A stretch of DNA of 64,000 bases from Gracilariopsis chorda (taxonomy: Eukaryota; Rhodophyta; Florideophyceae; Gracilariales; Gracilariaceae): positions 62,001 through 126,000 of the forward strand of contig NBIV01000173.1 in assembly GCA_003194525.1 (NCBI GenBank), given 5' to 3'. Position 1 is the first letter of the stretch, and every line of letters starts with the position of its first letter. The notes beneath the pieces are model-generated. The model was given only the letters and a program-made list of their open reading frames with translations, was not told where the DNA came from and ran no database searches. Positions 11,750 through 23,460 of this stretch are shown one piece after another. Made by a program: the position numbers and the translations under genes.

Positions 11750-13010
11750 CATTTCTACGGAAACTGTCCAGGTGCGAGAAAGAGCTTGATTTTAAAGAGG
11801 ATTCCGGAAAGACACCAATGTTTTAATGTTTCTTGCGTTCTGCAGAAGTGTGAAAGGGCTTGGTTTTGACAGATTTTAGAAACCTACCATTGTAAGCATA
11901 TTTTGGGTACTCTACGAACGTGCTGAAGCGCCTGGCTTTGGACAGATTCCAAGAACCCGGACAACACATGATTGGGTTTATAAATTCTAGTAATATGAGA
12001 AAGGGTTTTGCTCGAACAAGTTTCCAAGAAGCAATGGATGCAGGTATTCTTACGCGAATTGAAAGATGTTTGAACGCGTCTGGGTTTTGAGAAATCTACA
12101 TAAACCAATAAAGTTGGACTTGTGCTCACACATCTCGTCAACATGGGAAACTGTATTGTTTATGACCGATTTCCAGACAATACTCAACGTGGATAGGTTT
12201 TTGCCCACTTTTTCGATATAGAAAAGCGGTTTGTTCTGACAGTTTTCCGGAATACAGGCGATGCAGTTTTTCATGCACATCGTACAAAATGGGCCATAAC
12301 TAATGGTGTGCGGGCTATGAATAGAAACCAACGAACAATGCCATTGTGTGGCATAATGCTGACTTCTACGAAATCTATTGGGTTAAGAGAGATTTACAGA
12401 GTCCTCTGGACGTGGTAATTGTATTTAAAATTGCAAGAATTTGCGAAAACGCTGGGTTCTGGGTGCGTTTCCAAACAACACTGAAGACGGGCATTCTTTC
12501 TCACATTATGCAAATATCAGAAAATGCTTGGGTTCGGACATATTTGTAGAGACTAATGAACGTGTGCACTATACCGCACGTTCTACGAAGGGGATGGCAC
12601 GCTTCGGTTTGGATAGGTTTCCAGAAACCATGCAACACAGACATTCTTAAGCATACTTACAAATGCCCAGAATTGCTGGGGCTTGGCCAACTTTCCAAAG
12701 CCCAAGAACGGCGGGAAGCTTTACGGATATTGGCCAAATGCCAGAAACCGCTGGACCTCGGACCTGTTTCCAATGGAAGATCAAGAAACGTGTTTCCAAC
12801 AAACCAATTAGGGAGGCATGGTTTTGCACGTTCTAAAAATTTGAGAAAGATCTTTTCGTACATATTTCCAAAAACCAATCATTGTGGAAATGTTTTCCCT
12901 CAATGTACAAGTTTACAAACGCGATTGACTTGATTTTGAACAGGTTATCGGAACGCACGCCATGCAGGGATGCACACGCAACGTTTATAAATGTACGAGA
13001 AGGTTTGCTT
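11750..13010. repeat. Highly diverged tandem repeat, unit about 75-90 bp
   Basis: A block resembling CTTGGTTTTGGACAGATTTCC, followed by AGAAAC, recurs with drift along the whole stretch, for example near 11855, 11930, 12020, 12160, 12235, 12460, 12610, 12690, 12760, 12860 and 12940. Between the blocks are CACATTCTACAAAT-like and TTTGAGAAA-like segments. Spacing is about 75-90 bp. Copies are very diverged, so the array is old. No coding frame longer than about 125 codons runs through it, and I take those frames to be chance. Confidence 0.55.
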
Positions 13011-13468
13011 TCCCTATTGCGATTATGACTAATGATCGCGCCCAAAGAGGGCAGGTGGCAGGGGTAGCAGCTGGTGAAGTGGATAGTTAAGATACTTCGA
13101 GCTGTGATCACCGTAAAATATTCATAGAATGGTGCAAAGCAAATCGGTGTTCGTGGAATCTATCTCACAAGGTTTTACTGGACGTGTGGCTTATAATGGC
13201 AAGCTAGAGTTTGGTGCAGCTTGAGCTATGATAGAGAATGTACTGAAGCCGCGCTTCTCAGCGTTAATCACCCTCTTCATGGTCGGCATAAGGCAAGCCG
13301 AGTTTCGAACTACCTGTTAAATAAAAGAGTGCACGTCTCAGCCACCGGGCTCAAAGAAGAGGCAGCGTGCATGATATGTAGGGCACCAGTGCGTCACTTA
13401 CACTAAAATTCGAGTTCAATCGTCACGATATATTGTTGTAGAACACGTAAGAGGCTCCACTTGCGCGC

Positions 13469-13890
13469 CTACCAGCTGAGAATAATACGGTCCACGCACG
13501 CGAGAATGTTGAATACATCTCCTAGATGACGAGATCGACCGGCAGGTAACCCAAATTTCATTCTATTGCGCACACCGATTACATAGCCATCTGGCGCCTC
13601 CTTCACCTGAACAATCTCGGTGGAAACCCCAATTACACCCTCAGACAGGTGACATAGCAGACCCTGCATACGGTACATGATGTCCGCATTCTAGTTTGCG
13701 TCCGGACCATCGTGATAATTACTCTCCTCAAACGCCACCTCGACATAGTCGTGGGTGGCTGTTTGGACGACGCTTCTACAGATTCACGCTCGATGAGTGA
13801 TAAAAAAGTGACGTGCACGTGATTAGCAGGCGTATGCAGGGAAAAAGAAAACGTCGGACATGGCCCAGACGTCGTTAGTAGCAGTAACAC
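13469..13890 (-). pseudogene. Unrecognised decayed coding piece
   Basis: On the minus strand a protein-like reading continues from about 13780 to 13469. It is acidic at first (VEVAFEESNYHDGPDAN), then more even (around GYVIGVRNRMKFGLPAGRSR). One in-frame amber codon falls within it. No family is recognised. It could be the end of a decayed host gene or a retroelement fragment. Confidence 0.25.
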
Positions 13891-13899
13891 GAGGTTAGC

Positions 13900-14900
13900 T
13901 CATGATTAGTTCATGTATTATAAGTAAGAACGAGTGTCCGCCCGATCACAATCGTTTTATATGGGTTGCCAGGCAGGCTAAGGATGCTAATTTTCTTGTA
14001 TTATGTACATGTTCTTCTACATAACTAGGCAATTACACTTGTCAAGCTCGCACGATACGGCACTATGCAATGGTATGGCATACTCGCTAGTTCTTTTGTC
14101 ATTAAAAGAAACGGGAAGTTGGCTTTCTCTCCTACTCTGGCCACAAACCCTCCAGCTCTACCCCAACCCCAAAGAGCTTTCACCAGCTATCATCCGTAGG
14201 CTGTAGAAACCGTTCCTTGGGGTGCGACTCTTTCATCTTTCAGTTACCGCAGCCCCGTGGTCATGGCTTCAGAAAGGAACCCCTTTCAGTTCTCTTCGGC
14301 CTGGGTTGGAGCCCTTCGATATTCTGTCGCTTTCCACTGTCTGTCTCCAGTCAGCCAGTGTGGGATTGCTTGTGTCACGGGTTTTCCTTCCCGCCCGGAA
14401 CCGGTTTCAGCAGGCAGAGTATTTACTACTTGTTTATTTCGGTTTCTATTAGTTGCTGCGCCAGGGCGAGGGCTTTTTTCTTCTGCCATGTATTCTATTT
14501 GATCTGCGTGCTGTTAATATCTGGCAGAAACGCTACTTGGGATCAAATTTACTTTGAATCATTCCTCAGTTGTCGTTGCTTGTTTGTTGAGTGGTAAACC
14601 TATCGATATTTTGGTTGCTCTTTGATGTTTTGCGCAATTCCTATCTTGTTTTCTTTGGCGGTTCGAAGGCCTGCGGTTTATTATTATTGGTTGCTAGTGT
14701 TCTACATTTGGGTAAGAAGGAATTGATCTTTTTATTTAATTTTGGATTCTTATCGCTGCGCTGTTCTCCATCCCCGGAATGGTGTCTTCACTATCTAAGC
14801 ACAAGTCCAACTACTTTGGGAAGTCTTTTTGATACGAAATCTCTGATCAGGACGCCCCCATTTAAGGTGAAACCCCTAATACGAAAACGCCTGTGGAACG
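13900..14900. other. No recognised gene
   Basis: Several overlapping plus-strand frames (14217-14597, 14257-14502, 14591-14998) are rich in Phe, Leu, Cys and Ser, as expected from pyrimidine-rich DNA read by chance. No domain is visible. Nothing else stands out. Confidence 0.4.
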
Positions 14901-14925
14901 TTGACACTTTCCGAGTTCGGACAAT

Positions 14926-15150
14926 GTGCGATATGGTGAATATCTGCGCCATATGGTATATGATGGACGGAACCCTTCTCATAGCTTTAATCAATTGATT
15001 GCTGTTGATGGTCGTTGCCAGATGATACTACATAGTGCGGATCCCCATCCATTTCGTCGATGTAAGGCTTCTCTTCTTCTAATCGCCGGAGATCCCCCTT
15101 GGTATTCAAAGATCATCGAAGCTTGTCAACTCTGCTTCAATGAACACTGA
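14926..15150 (+). pseudogene. Unrecognised 74-aa plus-strand coding-like piece
   Basis: The translation looks like real protein: basic, with Cys and His (around ADPHPFRRCKASLLLIAGD and CQLCFNEH). It ends at a stop and the downstream phase is not open. It may belong with the frame at 15491-15913 on the same strand. I do not recognise it. Confidence 0.25.
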
Positions 15151-15490
15151 CAATAGGTGAACTGTTATTATAGTTTCTACCCATTTGATATTGCTTCCAG
15201 CCCAATAAATAACTTTGCTTTCAGCATATACAACTTGACTGCGTATGATATGTTCCTTTGCGTGCTCAACCTCCCACATAGGTCATCACTCTCATCGCTA
15301 ACGTGAAATATGCATGTCTAGTTCAGTTGAAGATCGCTCTGGTTCTACTTTTCACCAGCGTCTTTCGTTCGTCTGAAAAGAGTCTCCCAGTCATGAATCT
15401 TCTTCGTAATGCTGGTACTGGCGTCTAAAGTCAATGACTTGAACTTAGGTACCGTTGAACTTGTGTCAGTAGCGTTCAAGACCACCAACT

Positions 15491-15913
15491 GTGCACCGTA
15501 TGGGTGCGCATGCCAACCAAGAAGATAATCCAGTGAATACCGGTCCTTTGGCTACTCATGGTGCCTTCCAGTTATCCTTCTCCAGCTTCACTCAAGCTGT
15601 TCATGGTCATGAGCCAGGATGGTCCAAAATCAACGCCGCTCTTTCTCATGCTACGTTGGGTGAAGTTCGCGTAATATTTGAGTGGGTTTCTGTTCGTCGT
15701 GCATCAGGCATGGGTCGTTCTAGGCGGTCTCGCAGCCGTAACCTCTTTGGTCAAGCTCATGCCATAGTGGTACCCATTGGAGTTGGCGATAAGAAGATGC
15801 ACCAGGTCATGTCTGCAGATACTGACGTATATGCTAAGGCTCTTCCTCAGTTTCCCCATCCTTCTCAGTTGTTCGAGTACGCCCATAATCTGGTTTACGA
15901 ACTCCTGTTATGA
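15491..15913 (+). CDS. Unrecognised 140-aa frame with Arg-Ser stretch
   Basis: This plus-strand frame is open for 140 codons. The middle has a basic Arg/Ser stretch (GRSRRSRSRN), followed by an even, beta-rich segment (around AIVVPIGVGDKKMHQVMSAD) and a C-terminal helix (EYAHNLVYELLL). Coding-like sequence appears to go on to about 16.05 kb in another phase (around VGVSGRHLNL). The layout of a basic patch followed by a beta-rich part is seen in structural nucleic-acid-binding proteins, but I cannot name a family and do not claim one. Confidence 0.3.
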   Translation: MHRMGAHANQEDNPVNTGPLATHGAFQLSFSSFTQAVHGHEPGWSKINAALSHATLGEVRVIFEWVSVRRASGMGRSRRSRSRNLFGQAHAIVVPIGVGDKKMHQVMSADTDVYAKALPQFPHPSQLFEYAHNLVYELLL

Positions 15914-16438
15914 CCTCCGTAGGTGTATCCGGTCGCCACCTCAACCTTACGCCGCAACACCATGTGGTACGGAAAGATCTACCGCTGAGCCTACCTGATA
16001 AGAAGGCAGGTCGCGAAGATCTTAAGAGTATTGCACGTCCATGAAAATTGCTCCACATTACATGAGCGGATTTTCTACTGTACGTCGATCCGACTTTCTT
16101 CTGCTCGGAACCAATAAGTCCAATTGAACCTTTCTAGGTCAGGAAACCACAAAGTTTGGCATAACCAGGCGGTACCAACAGGGTAATACGTGTGGATTCC
16201 TTTTGAATCAACCATTCGGGGACGCAAGCTGAAGATTATATAGTAGAGACCGAATGTGAAAGGGCAGCATCAGATGAATAGAAGCACGAGATCACCGTTT
16301 GGCTGACCGCGACCAATTGGTAGTATTGGTATAACGGCGCCAGGCAGATCTTTCTGCCAAGTAGATTGCATATCTGCTACATCTGACGTATACCGTAGTG
16401 GCGCAACGATACCCATATTAACCAAGTTAAAAATGAAG

Positions 16439-17261
16439 TGCAACGCCCTCAGGGAGGGATTCTAGGTACTTGAACGCTTTCCCGATATTATCGGTTGTGT
16501 AGTGTGTATATGAACTACGCCCCACTATGGTGGATGTGGACACGTGGGACACGGTTTTGGGTCAATTGGCGGTTGGCCACAGTAGTGGATGTTGCCACGA
16601 AATGTGGAGTATTTTAGTTAATATTATTTATTATTTTCACACCCATTTCTGGGAAGCTAGTACTTAGTGCGACGGCGCACTGCCGTCGCACCAGTAAACC
16701 TTCCCCAACAAGGGACCCCAACCTGGAAATTTGGCTCTAGTTTTTGCCGCTTGCGCGCGTGCTCTACTCCTCCTTGGAGGGAAACGCCGTAAACCACGGG
16801 ACATCTAACCCCCTTGCACATCCAAAGAAGCCCATCCTTGGGAGTATAATTGTTCCAATCATATTGGTGTTTCGCCCTGTATAGGGATATTGTTACCGGC
16901 ATCGCCGTATCTGTTCGTCGCTCTCGCGACTCACATCGTCCTCTCTTCATCCTCTTCGCCCTTCCTTTTCCCCCTTTTCAGGGTAGTACATCCCGCTACC
17001 CGCGGCCCTCGTGTGCGCATCCGCTCACACACCCCCATTTACGTGGAAACATACCTCTACTGAGGATCACACCCCGCTCACGCGGATACCGATTCTTCGC
17101 CTTCACCTCCCTGCGCGAGTCGCGACAGGTGTCCCTGGTCTTACAAACCGGCTTCGCCGTGACACCTCTGGGAGGGCTCTACCCAACTGGGTTCACCTCG
17201 TGAGAGGAAGATCCCGAACGTCTTTCGGTGTTTTTCCCCTTTGGGGCATTGCACCACAAAA
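16439..17261 (+). repeat. Element 1 5' LTR
   Basis: The 823-bp sequence begins TGCAACGCCC and ends in CACCACAAAA, and is repeated at 27306-28128. An AT-rich block (around TATTATTTATTATTTT near 16625) may hold promoter signals. Several short perfect hairpins occur, for example CTCCTTGGAG and the 26-base GC-rich hairpin near 16668. Confidence 0.95.
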
Positions 17262-17284
17262 TGGTCTCCCGACCTAGAATCGGT
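17262..17284 (+). other. Element 1 primer binding site
   Basis: Immediately after the LTR comes TGGTCTCCCGACC, followed by TAGAATCGG. It begins with TGG, the complement of the CCA end of a tRNA, as in other gypsy elements. Element 2 has a closely similar sequence at the same place, so both lineages probably use the same primer tRNA, which I could not identify. Confidence 0.75.
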
Positions 17285-17362
17285 TTTTGTTTCCCTCTTA
17301 CGAGGTTTGTTTTTATTTACCGGAAGTTCCGTGATCGTTTCCCGTCGTAACGGTATTTTCTC

Positions 17363-19530
17363 ATGTCGAGAAATCCCTCCGATGCGGAGCCAGTGGTTAC
17401 GCGTAGTCGCTCCCGCGACAACGCGGACACATCCGAAGTTCGGTTCGTACCCCGTATCCCTATACGGACAAGTTCCAGCCGTACTGGCGCCGCTTCATCG
17501 CGGAATGATACCCCCGACCGGGAACCCCGGAACCTCCTTTTGCCCTCGTTATCACCCCCGCAGGGGAATGCAGCATCGACTCCGGCTGTTGCCGCAGTGC
17601 CCCAGGCACCCCGGCCTGCTCCCGCTGTCGCGGCTTCAAGCCCCCGTGGAACGGGCGATAACAACCCCCAGGGGACTTCCCTGGAATCCCAGGTCCGCGC
17701 TCTGTGGACCGCCCATGACACCCTTGTAGGGGAACTAAAATCCCTCCAAGAGGTGGTCTCGGCAACCCCCGTAAAGGAGGTCGCCGAGGAACTCCGTATT
17801 TTACGGTCTGACGTCAACTCCGTGTTGGAGAGTTTGGGACAACCCACCACCTTCATCGAATGAGTTGAAGCCCGATTTGATCGGATTGGTGCCCGCCTGG
17901 AGACGCTGGAGCAGTTCGTCCTCATGGACAAACCATCCCTGGATGATCCGGTAAACGAAGCATCGCACAACGACCAGCTTGCTGGGAAGAAGAAACGCAG
18001 TCATCGACGGAAACACCACCGAAAATATTCGGACTCCGATTCTTCGACATCGTCGGACTCATCCCGAAACCATTCGGTTAGCTCGAGCTCCTCGGACTCC
18101 GACTCGGAGGACGAGAAGCGAGGCTACTCCTCCCGCTCGAAGCGGTCATCGGCCACTGAAGGTGTGGTCCGAACCCGCCAGAAGGGGAGAAGACACCCCG
18201 GTCTCCGGGAATTGAAACCGACAAACCCGGATTACCGGAAGCTTTTATCATACCGGTACTACCGGTTCGAAGACTCGTCACTTGGACGTACGCCCCGTGG
18301 TACGGGAAAGGTGCGAGAATGCATTAAGCGAATGCAGCTCTCGCTCCGCAACCAGTATTTTACTGGAGAGGACCCAGTCCTAGTACTGGATTTCCTATCC
18401 CGCTTTGTAGCGGAGGCCGATATCCTCGGTATGAATGAGGGACAAGCCTATTTGGCTTTACCGTATTTCTTACGGGGAGTGGCGGAGGACCAATACACCT
18501 CTGTCAGAGGATCTTCTCGTGCCTCCGAGGGAGGAGTTACTTGCTGGCCGGAGGCTGTGCAGTATCTTCTGCGCTCTGACGCCACCAACACCGCTATTCA
18601 GCAGGCTATCCTCGCTTTGCAAGATACACGCCAGCGTGCTGGAGAGACCGAGACCGATTACTCGGTGCGCCTTAACAAGGCTTTCCACAGATGTGGTAAC
18701 GTATACCGCGCTGGGGAGCGCAGTACCATGTTCATTGATGGTCTTGACGCGGCAATCCGGAGTTTAGTTACCCGTTATCGGGAGGACAAGCGGAGGATCA
18801 CCTACCTCGAGCTGGTCCAACACGCCCGAGCGGAAGGGGATGCACTTCGTGCAAGAACTCCAAACAATCGGTCTAAATCCGCCAAGGCGTTGTTGCTGGA
18901 AAGCGAAGCTTCCTCTCTCCCGCTCACCGCGGATGGGAACCCTGGACAGGGATTTGATACCGTGCATTTAGTGCAGGGGATGGTGTGTCGATACCCACCA
19001 GTGATTTACCGTCAACGACGGAGATGACCCGTGATACGGGAACGGAAGACCCCGTTTTGTACGGTGGTAACAGTCGGGTTCAACCCCAACGACTCCCGTT
19101 TTCAAACGGTCAATCCCGTTATCAACGGCCTGGATAGACTGACACCCGCCCTGCGGTTCGCTTCTCCGATACTCGGAATAATAATCCGCGTGTCGTGGTG
19201 CTGGCTCTCATTTGCCACCTGTGCTATGCCCATGGCCATACCTCTCCTCAGTGCATTTGTTCACTGAAGGATATGGCCAAGGTGGTGGCAAATTATGAGG
19301 CCCTCACTCCAGAGGAGAAACGTTCCGTCCCGACGGCTTCCTACCTCCGTGCTAAAACGGACTTTTCCCACGCCCTACCACAGACCCCGCGTGCGCGGCA
19401 AGCTTCATACACCCCGATTCGGGAGATCACGCAACCATCCGTTGCAACCCCCGCTTATGCGGATAGAAACCCCCGTCAACGGGATGAAGCATTCGTTGTC
19501 GAGGAAACCAACCCACCGCCGAAGGCGGAA
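17363..19530 (+). mobile_element. Element 1 gag region
   Basis: The gag region starts with a proline/serine/arginine-rich part and a coiled-coil-like stretch. A strongly charged Ser/Asp/Arg/Lys tract follows near 18.0-18.15 kb (SDSDSSTSSDSS), then the capsid-like region near 18.3-18.85 kb (around EDPVLVLDFLSRFVAEADIL). A zinc knuckle near 19.2-19.26 kb has the spacing C-x2-C-x4-H-x4-C (CHLCYAHGHTSPQC). The order and the matching tract in element 2 support the call. The region is broken. Confidence 0.85.
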
Positions 19531-19749
19531 AAATAACTGAGGGAGTCTCCCCTTTGGGAGAGGCGTCCTCAAGAACGAGGCTGTTGGCGCACGAGGCGTC
19601 CTCGCCTCGCTCCCCGGTGAAAGTCCTCTCGAGGAAAGACACCGCTGACGCGGACTCTGCGCACCTCGGTGTGTTGCGTCGCCCGTGGATACGGAGTAAA
19701 AATCCCCGGATTCCCGGTAGAGTCTTGGTCTTGGCCAAGCGCAATTATA

Positions 19750-20070
19750 AGGTCTATGCCGACCTTGGCCTTGACCCCAGTTTATGGTGAGGTTTCTCAC
19801 CGTCCTGGATACAGGTGCAGGCCCCAACTTTCGTTGTGGAATCATTGTTACCTCCGCTTGTGCGGTCGCGTATCCGCTCTGACGCGGTCCCCGACATTTC
19901 GGATGCGAACAACAATCCGTTACAAATGGTGGGAACAGTGGACCTCGTCGTGAGACTTGGTACCTCTGTGGTGAAGTTGGACTTCATCGTTTGCCGTTCA
20001 TTGGCAGCACCAGTCATACTGGGATGTGATTACTGCGACAGATTCGTCGACGCAATCAGGCCCCGCCTCA
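19750..20070 (+). mobile_element. Element 1 protease domain
   Basis: The retropepsin active-site motif DTGAGPNF is read near 19807-19830, and the flap/C-terminal motif VILGCDYCD follows near 20005-20040, as in aspartic proteases of gypsy elements. A segment upstream (around YKVYADLG) is also conserved in element 2. Protease would process the Gag and Pol proteins. Confidence 0.85.
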
Positions 20071-20779
20071 GGCGTGTAGAACTTGACGACGGATCGTCGG
20101 TTCCGATTGTTCACCGCCCGCTAAAGCGGTCCTCTCGGAAACAAGTTCCGCTCCCTGCTGCGCAGGAACCACCGCCCGCGTCCCGCGAGTCCACCAAGCT
20201 CCGCGTCGCTGCCTCGGTTTCTATACCGGCTGAGTCCCAAGTCTGGGTGCAGGTAAATTCCCGTCAACACGGTCTTCGGGTTATACAACCCCTCCCCTCG
20301 TTGTACGAGAAATCCCAGCTGGCGCTGGCTAATGGAATTGTCTCCATTTCCCCGGATGTCCCTTTCCCGATATTGGTTGCCAACCTTGGCAAACATTCCC
20401 AGTATCTGGTCAAACACCAAGTGATTGGGAGTGTAACCCCCCATCCTATGGGAATGCTGCCAACAAAGATGACAGCCGCCGATGTACTCGGAGTTACCAC
20501 CTCTTCTGAGGAGTTCGCCCCGCCGTCCGAAGACGTCAAGTCTAAGGAGGGGGAGGAAACCGCTACTTCAGCGTCGAACATACCGAGTAACTCGGAATTG
20601 CGAACCACACCTGTTCCACAGGACAATGCTCCATCGAGCAACGACCGGATTGATCCGGAAAAAGCACTTGAAGCGCTGGACTTCAGCCACGTGCCAGAGT
20701 CGCACCGCGACAAACTCCGTACTATGTTACGGGAATTCACCACAATGTGGGATGGCTCGCTTGGCGAGATTAATGCAAC

Positions 20780-22090
20780 GGAACACCGGATCGATTTAAT
20801 CCCCGGTGCGCGACCGGTTGCACAACCCCCTTACAGGGCAGGTCCGAAAGCTCGGGAAGAGAAGCAGTCCCAAGTGGACAAGATGCTCCGCGCAGGTGTG
20901 ATTGAGCCCGCTCAATCACCCTGGGCATCCCCAGTTGTACTGGCTTTAAAGGCCGACGGAACCTGGAGGTTCTGTGTGGACTACCGCCGGCTCAATGCCG
21001 TGACTGTTAGGGACACGTACCCCATCCCTCGTATGGACGAGTGCATTGACTCCCTGGGAGACGCCACCGTGTTCACGGCTCTCGATGCCAATTGGGGATA
21101 TTGGCAAGTACCTGTCAGACAGGAGGATCGCGACAAAACCGCATTCACCTGCCACGCAGGAACGTACCGCTTCAAGCGGATGCCATTTGGGTTAACCAAC
21201 GCCCCCGCCACCTTTCAGCGTGCAGTAAATATTCTACTCAACCGCTTTAAGTGGCGGAGTTGTCTGGTCTACCTTGATGATATCATCATCTTCTCCAACT
21301 CGTTGGACGACCATCTCACTCACGTCCGAGACGTGCTGACCGTACTCCGCGATGCAGGAATTACCCTCAAGTTGAGGAAATGCGAGTTTTTCACAGATAC
21401 TGTGAAGTATCTGGGTAACATTATCCGTCCTGGACGGTTAGCGATCGAGAAAGCTCGAGTCAAATCCCTCGTTGAGGCGAAAGAACCCCGTACTCAAACG
21501 GAACTGCGCTCCTTTCTGGGGCTGGTAAACGTCTATCGACGGTTTATCCCGAACTTCTCGGATACTGCGGCGCCCCTGAACGCGTTGTTGCGAAAGGGGA
21601 ACCCCCCAAAACTGGGAACATTTACGCCCGAGCAATCGGAAGCTTTTAACTCCTTGAAAGAGGCTGTCACATCAGCACCAATCCTACATCTCCCAAAACT
21701 TGGGTTGCCATACTCCGTAGATACGGACTAGAGCGACTACCAAGTCGGGTGTGCTCTTTTTCAAACCACCCCCGAAGGGGAACGACATCCAATTGGTTAT
21801 TAGTCGCGCTCGCTCAATGTTCATGAGCGGAACTACTCCGTATCGGAGAAAGAGTGCCTCGCCGTCGTATGGGCGATGACCACTCTGCGCCCCTACCTTA
21901 TGGGAATTCACTTCACCGTGTACACAGATCATTCCTCATTGAGGTGGTTGATGAATATCTCCGACCCGTCGGGACGCCTCATGCGCTGGAGACTCCGCCT
22001 CGCGGAATATGACTTTCAAGTCATTTATAAAAAGGGCGCGCAGAACACCCAATCCGACGCCTTGTCGCGGTTACCCAAAAGTGGGGAAGC
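20780..22090 (+). mobile_element. Element 1 reverse transcriptase and RNase H
   Basis: The RT fingers and palm are clear: SPWASPVVLALKADGTWRF, then FCVDYRRLNAVTVRDTYP, then the catalytic YLDD at 21270-21281 within LVYLDDIIIFS. RNase H follows from about 21.7 kb (SVDTD, then HSSLRWLM). Sequence resembles the RT of chromodomain-bearing gypsy elements. Element 2 has the same arrangement. Confidence 0.95.
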
Positions 22091-22329
22091 ACTCCCAACG
22101 GAGGATGATGAAGTCCCATGTTTCATGGCCATAGACCCGGATGATCCGGAATGTGCCGTCGAGGCTAGGCCAGAAACCTGGGACGAGGATGCTGATGTTG
22201 ACGAACTACTCGCATCGCGAGATGAATCCGAGAACCCGTTACCGGGAAACTTTGTACCGGTATCACCGGAAGAAATGATCCGAGAACGATTCGGCGACCC
22301 ATTCTGTACGAGAATTCGTGCCCGTATCA

Positions 22330-23460
22330 ACGGTGGTGAAGATCTCCCTTTCGGGGTAAACGACAAAGGCTACCTCATAAGAAAGGTCGAAGCCCACCCA
22401 CAGATTGTGGTACCACATTCCCTGCAATCGCGGGTGTTACATCTATCACACTACGCCCCCATTGGAGGTCACCCAGGTGGGAGGAAACTCTACCTAACCC
22501 TGCGAAGGGATTTCTATTGGCCCGCAATGGCGGTGGATTGCTACGCAACTGTGCGGTTTTGTAGCGAATGCGCGAAGAATCGCGTCAAACTCCGCAAAAA
22601 TGCGAAGAAGATGAAACTATTCCCCGCAAGGACGCCACTCGAGTTTATCGCAATTGATCTTCTCGGACCACTACTCACCACAAAACGTGGAAACAAGTTC
22701 CTACTTGTCATCACCGACCGCTTTTCTAAGCTGGTACGGACTGTCCCTCTTCGGAGGATAACCCCTCTCACGGTGGCCCAGGCTCTGGTGACGCACTGGA
22801 TTTTTGTCTACGGTCCCCCTGTGGAGGTGCTCTCCGACAATGGGAAGCAGTTCGTGAGCAAGTTCTTCCAGGATGTTTGTCGTATCCTGGATGTCAAGAA
22901 CTTGTTCACGACTACCTACCACCCCCAGTGTAATGGGCAAGTTGAACGGTTTAACCGGACGTTACTCGCGGCGTTACGTTCCTACGTCGCTGACCACCCA
23001 ACGAATTGGGATCTCTACGCTGATGCGGTAACCTACGCGTACAATACGCAGGTACACCGGACTAACGGAGTTTCGCCATTCGAGTTCGTTCTATCTAGAA
23101 CACCCCCGCCTGTGGCGCTGGAACCCCAAGCTACCTTGGACAATTTCCCATCTGTGGGTATCTACCGGCAGCAATGGAAGCAATGGCTTTCCAAGCTGGT
23201 CCCCGCTGCGCGGAAGTCTATGGCACGGGCCCAAGCCGCTTACAAGCGGGATTTTGACGCTCGCTTGCGAGGAAAGACCCCCCCGATTCGGGCAAATAAC
23301 TACGTCTTCATCAGGAAGGAGTACTACAACCCGGAACGGGAGAAGCGTCACAAACTCTCGCCTGTGGCGGATGGACCCTTCAAGGTCATCTCGGTTAACA
23401 CCGACACTGTCGTGGTAGAGATGGGCGACACGCACGAACGGATTTCCCGTGATCGTGTTG
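22330..23460 (+). mobile_element. Element 1 integrase
   Basis: The zinc-binding HHCC domain lies near 22.44-22.59 kb (HLSHYAPIGGH, later CSECAKNR). The DDE core has its first Asp in FIAIDLLGPL, its second in SDNGKQF and the Glu in NGQVERFNRT. A basic C-terminal domain continues to about 23.46 kb (around GPFKVISVNTDTVVVE). All catalytic residues are visible. Confidence 0.95.

Noticed and set aside
16434-16438. Possible target duplication of element 1
   Set aside because: TGAAG before the left LTR does not match the bases after the right LTR (AATTC). An AAAAT match is possible only if the LTR ends are redrawn, so no duplication is claimed.
17317-17970. 217-aa minus-strand open frame over the 5' gag region of element 1
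   Set aside because: It is the antisense shadow of a GC-rich coding region, has no counterpart at the matching place in element 2, and its composition follows from the sense strand.
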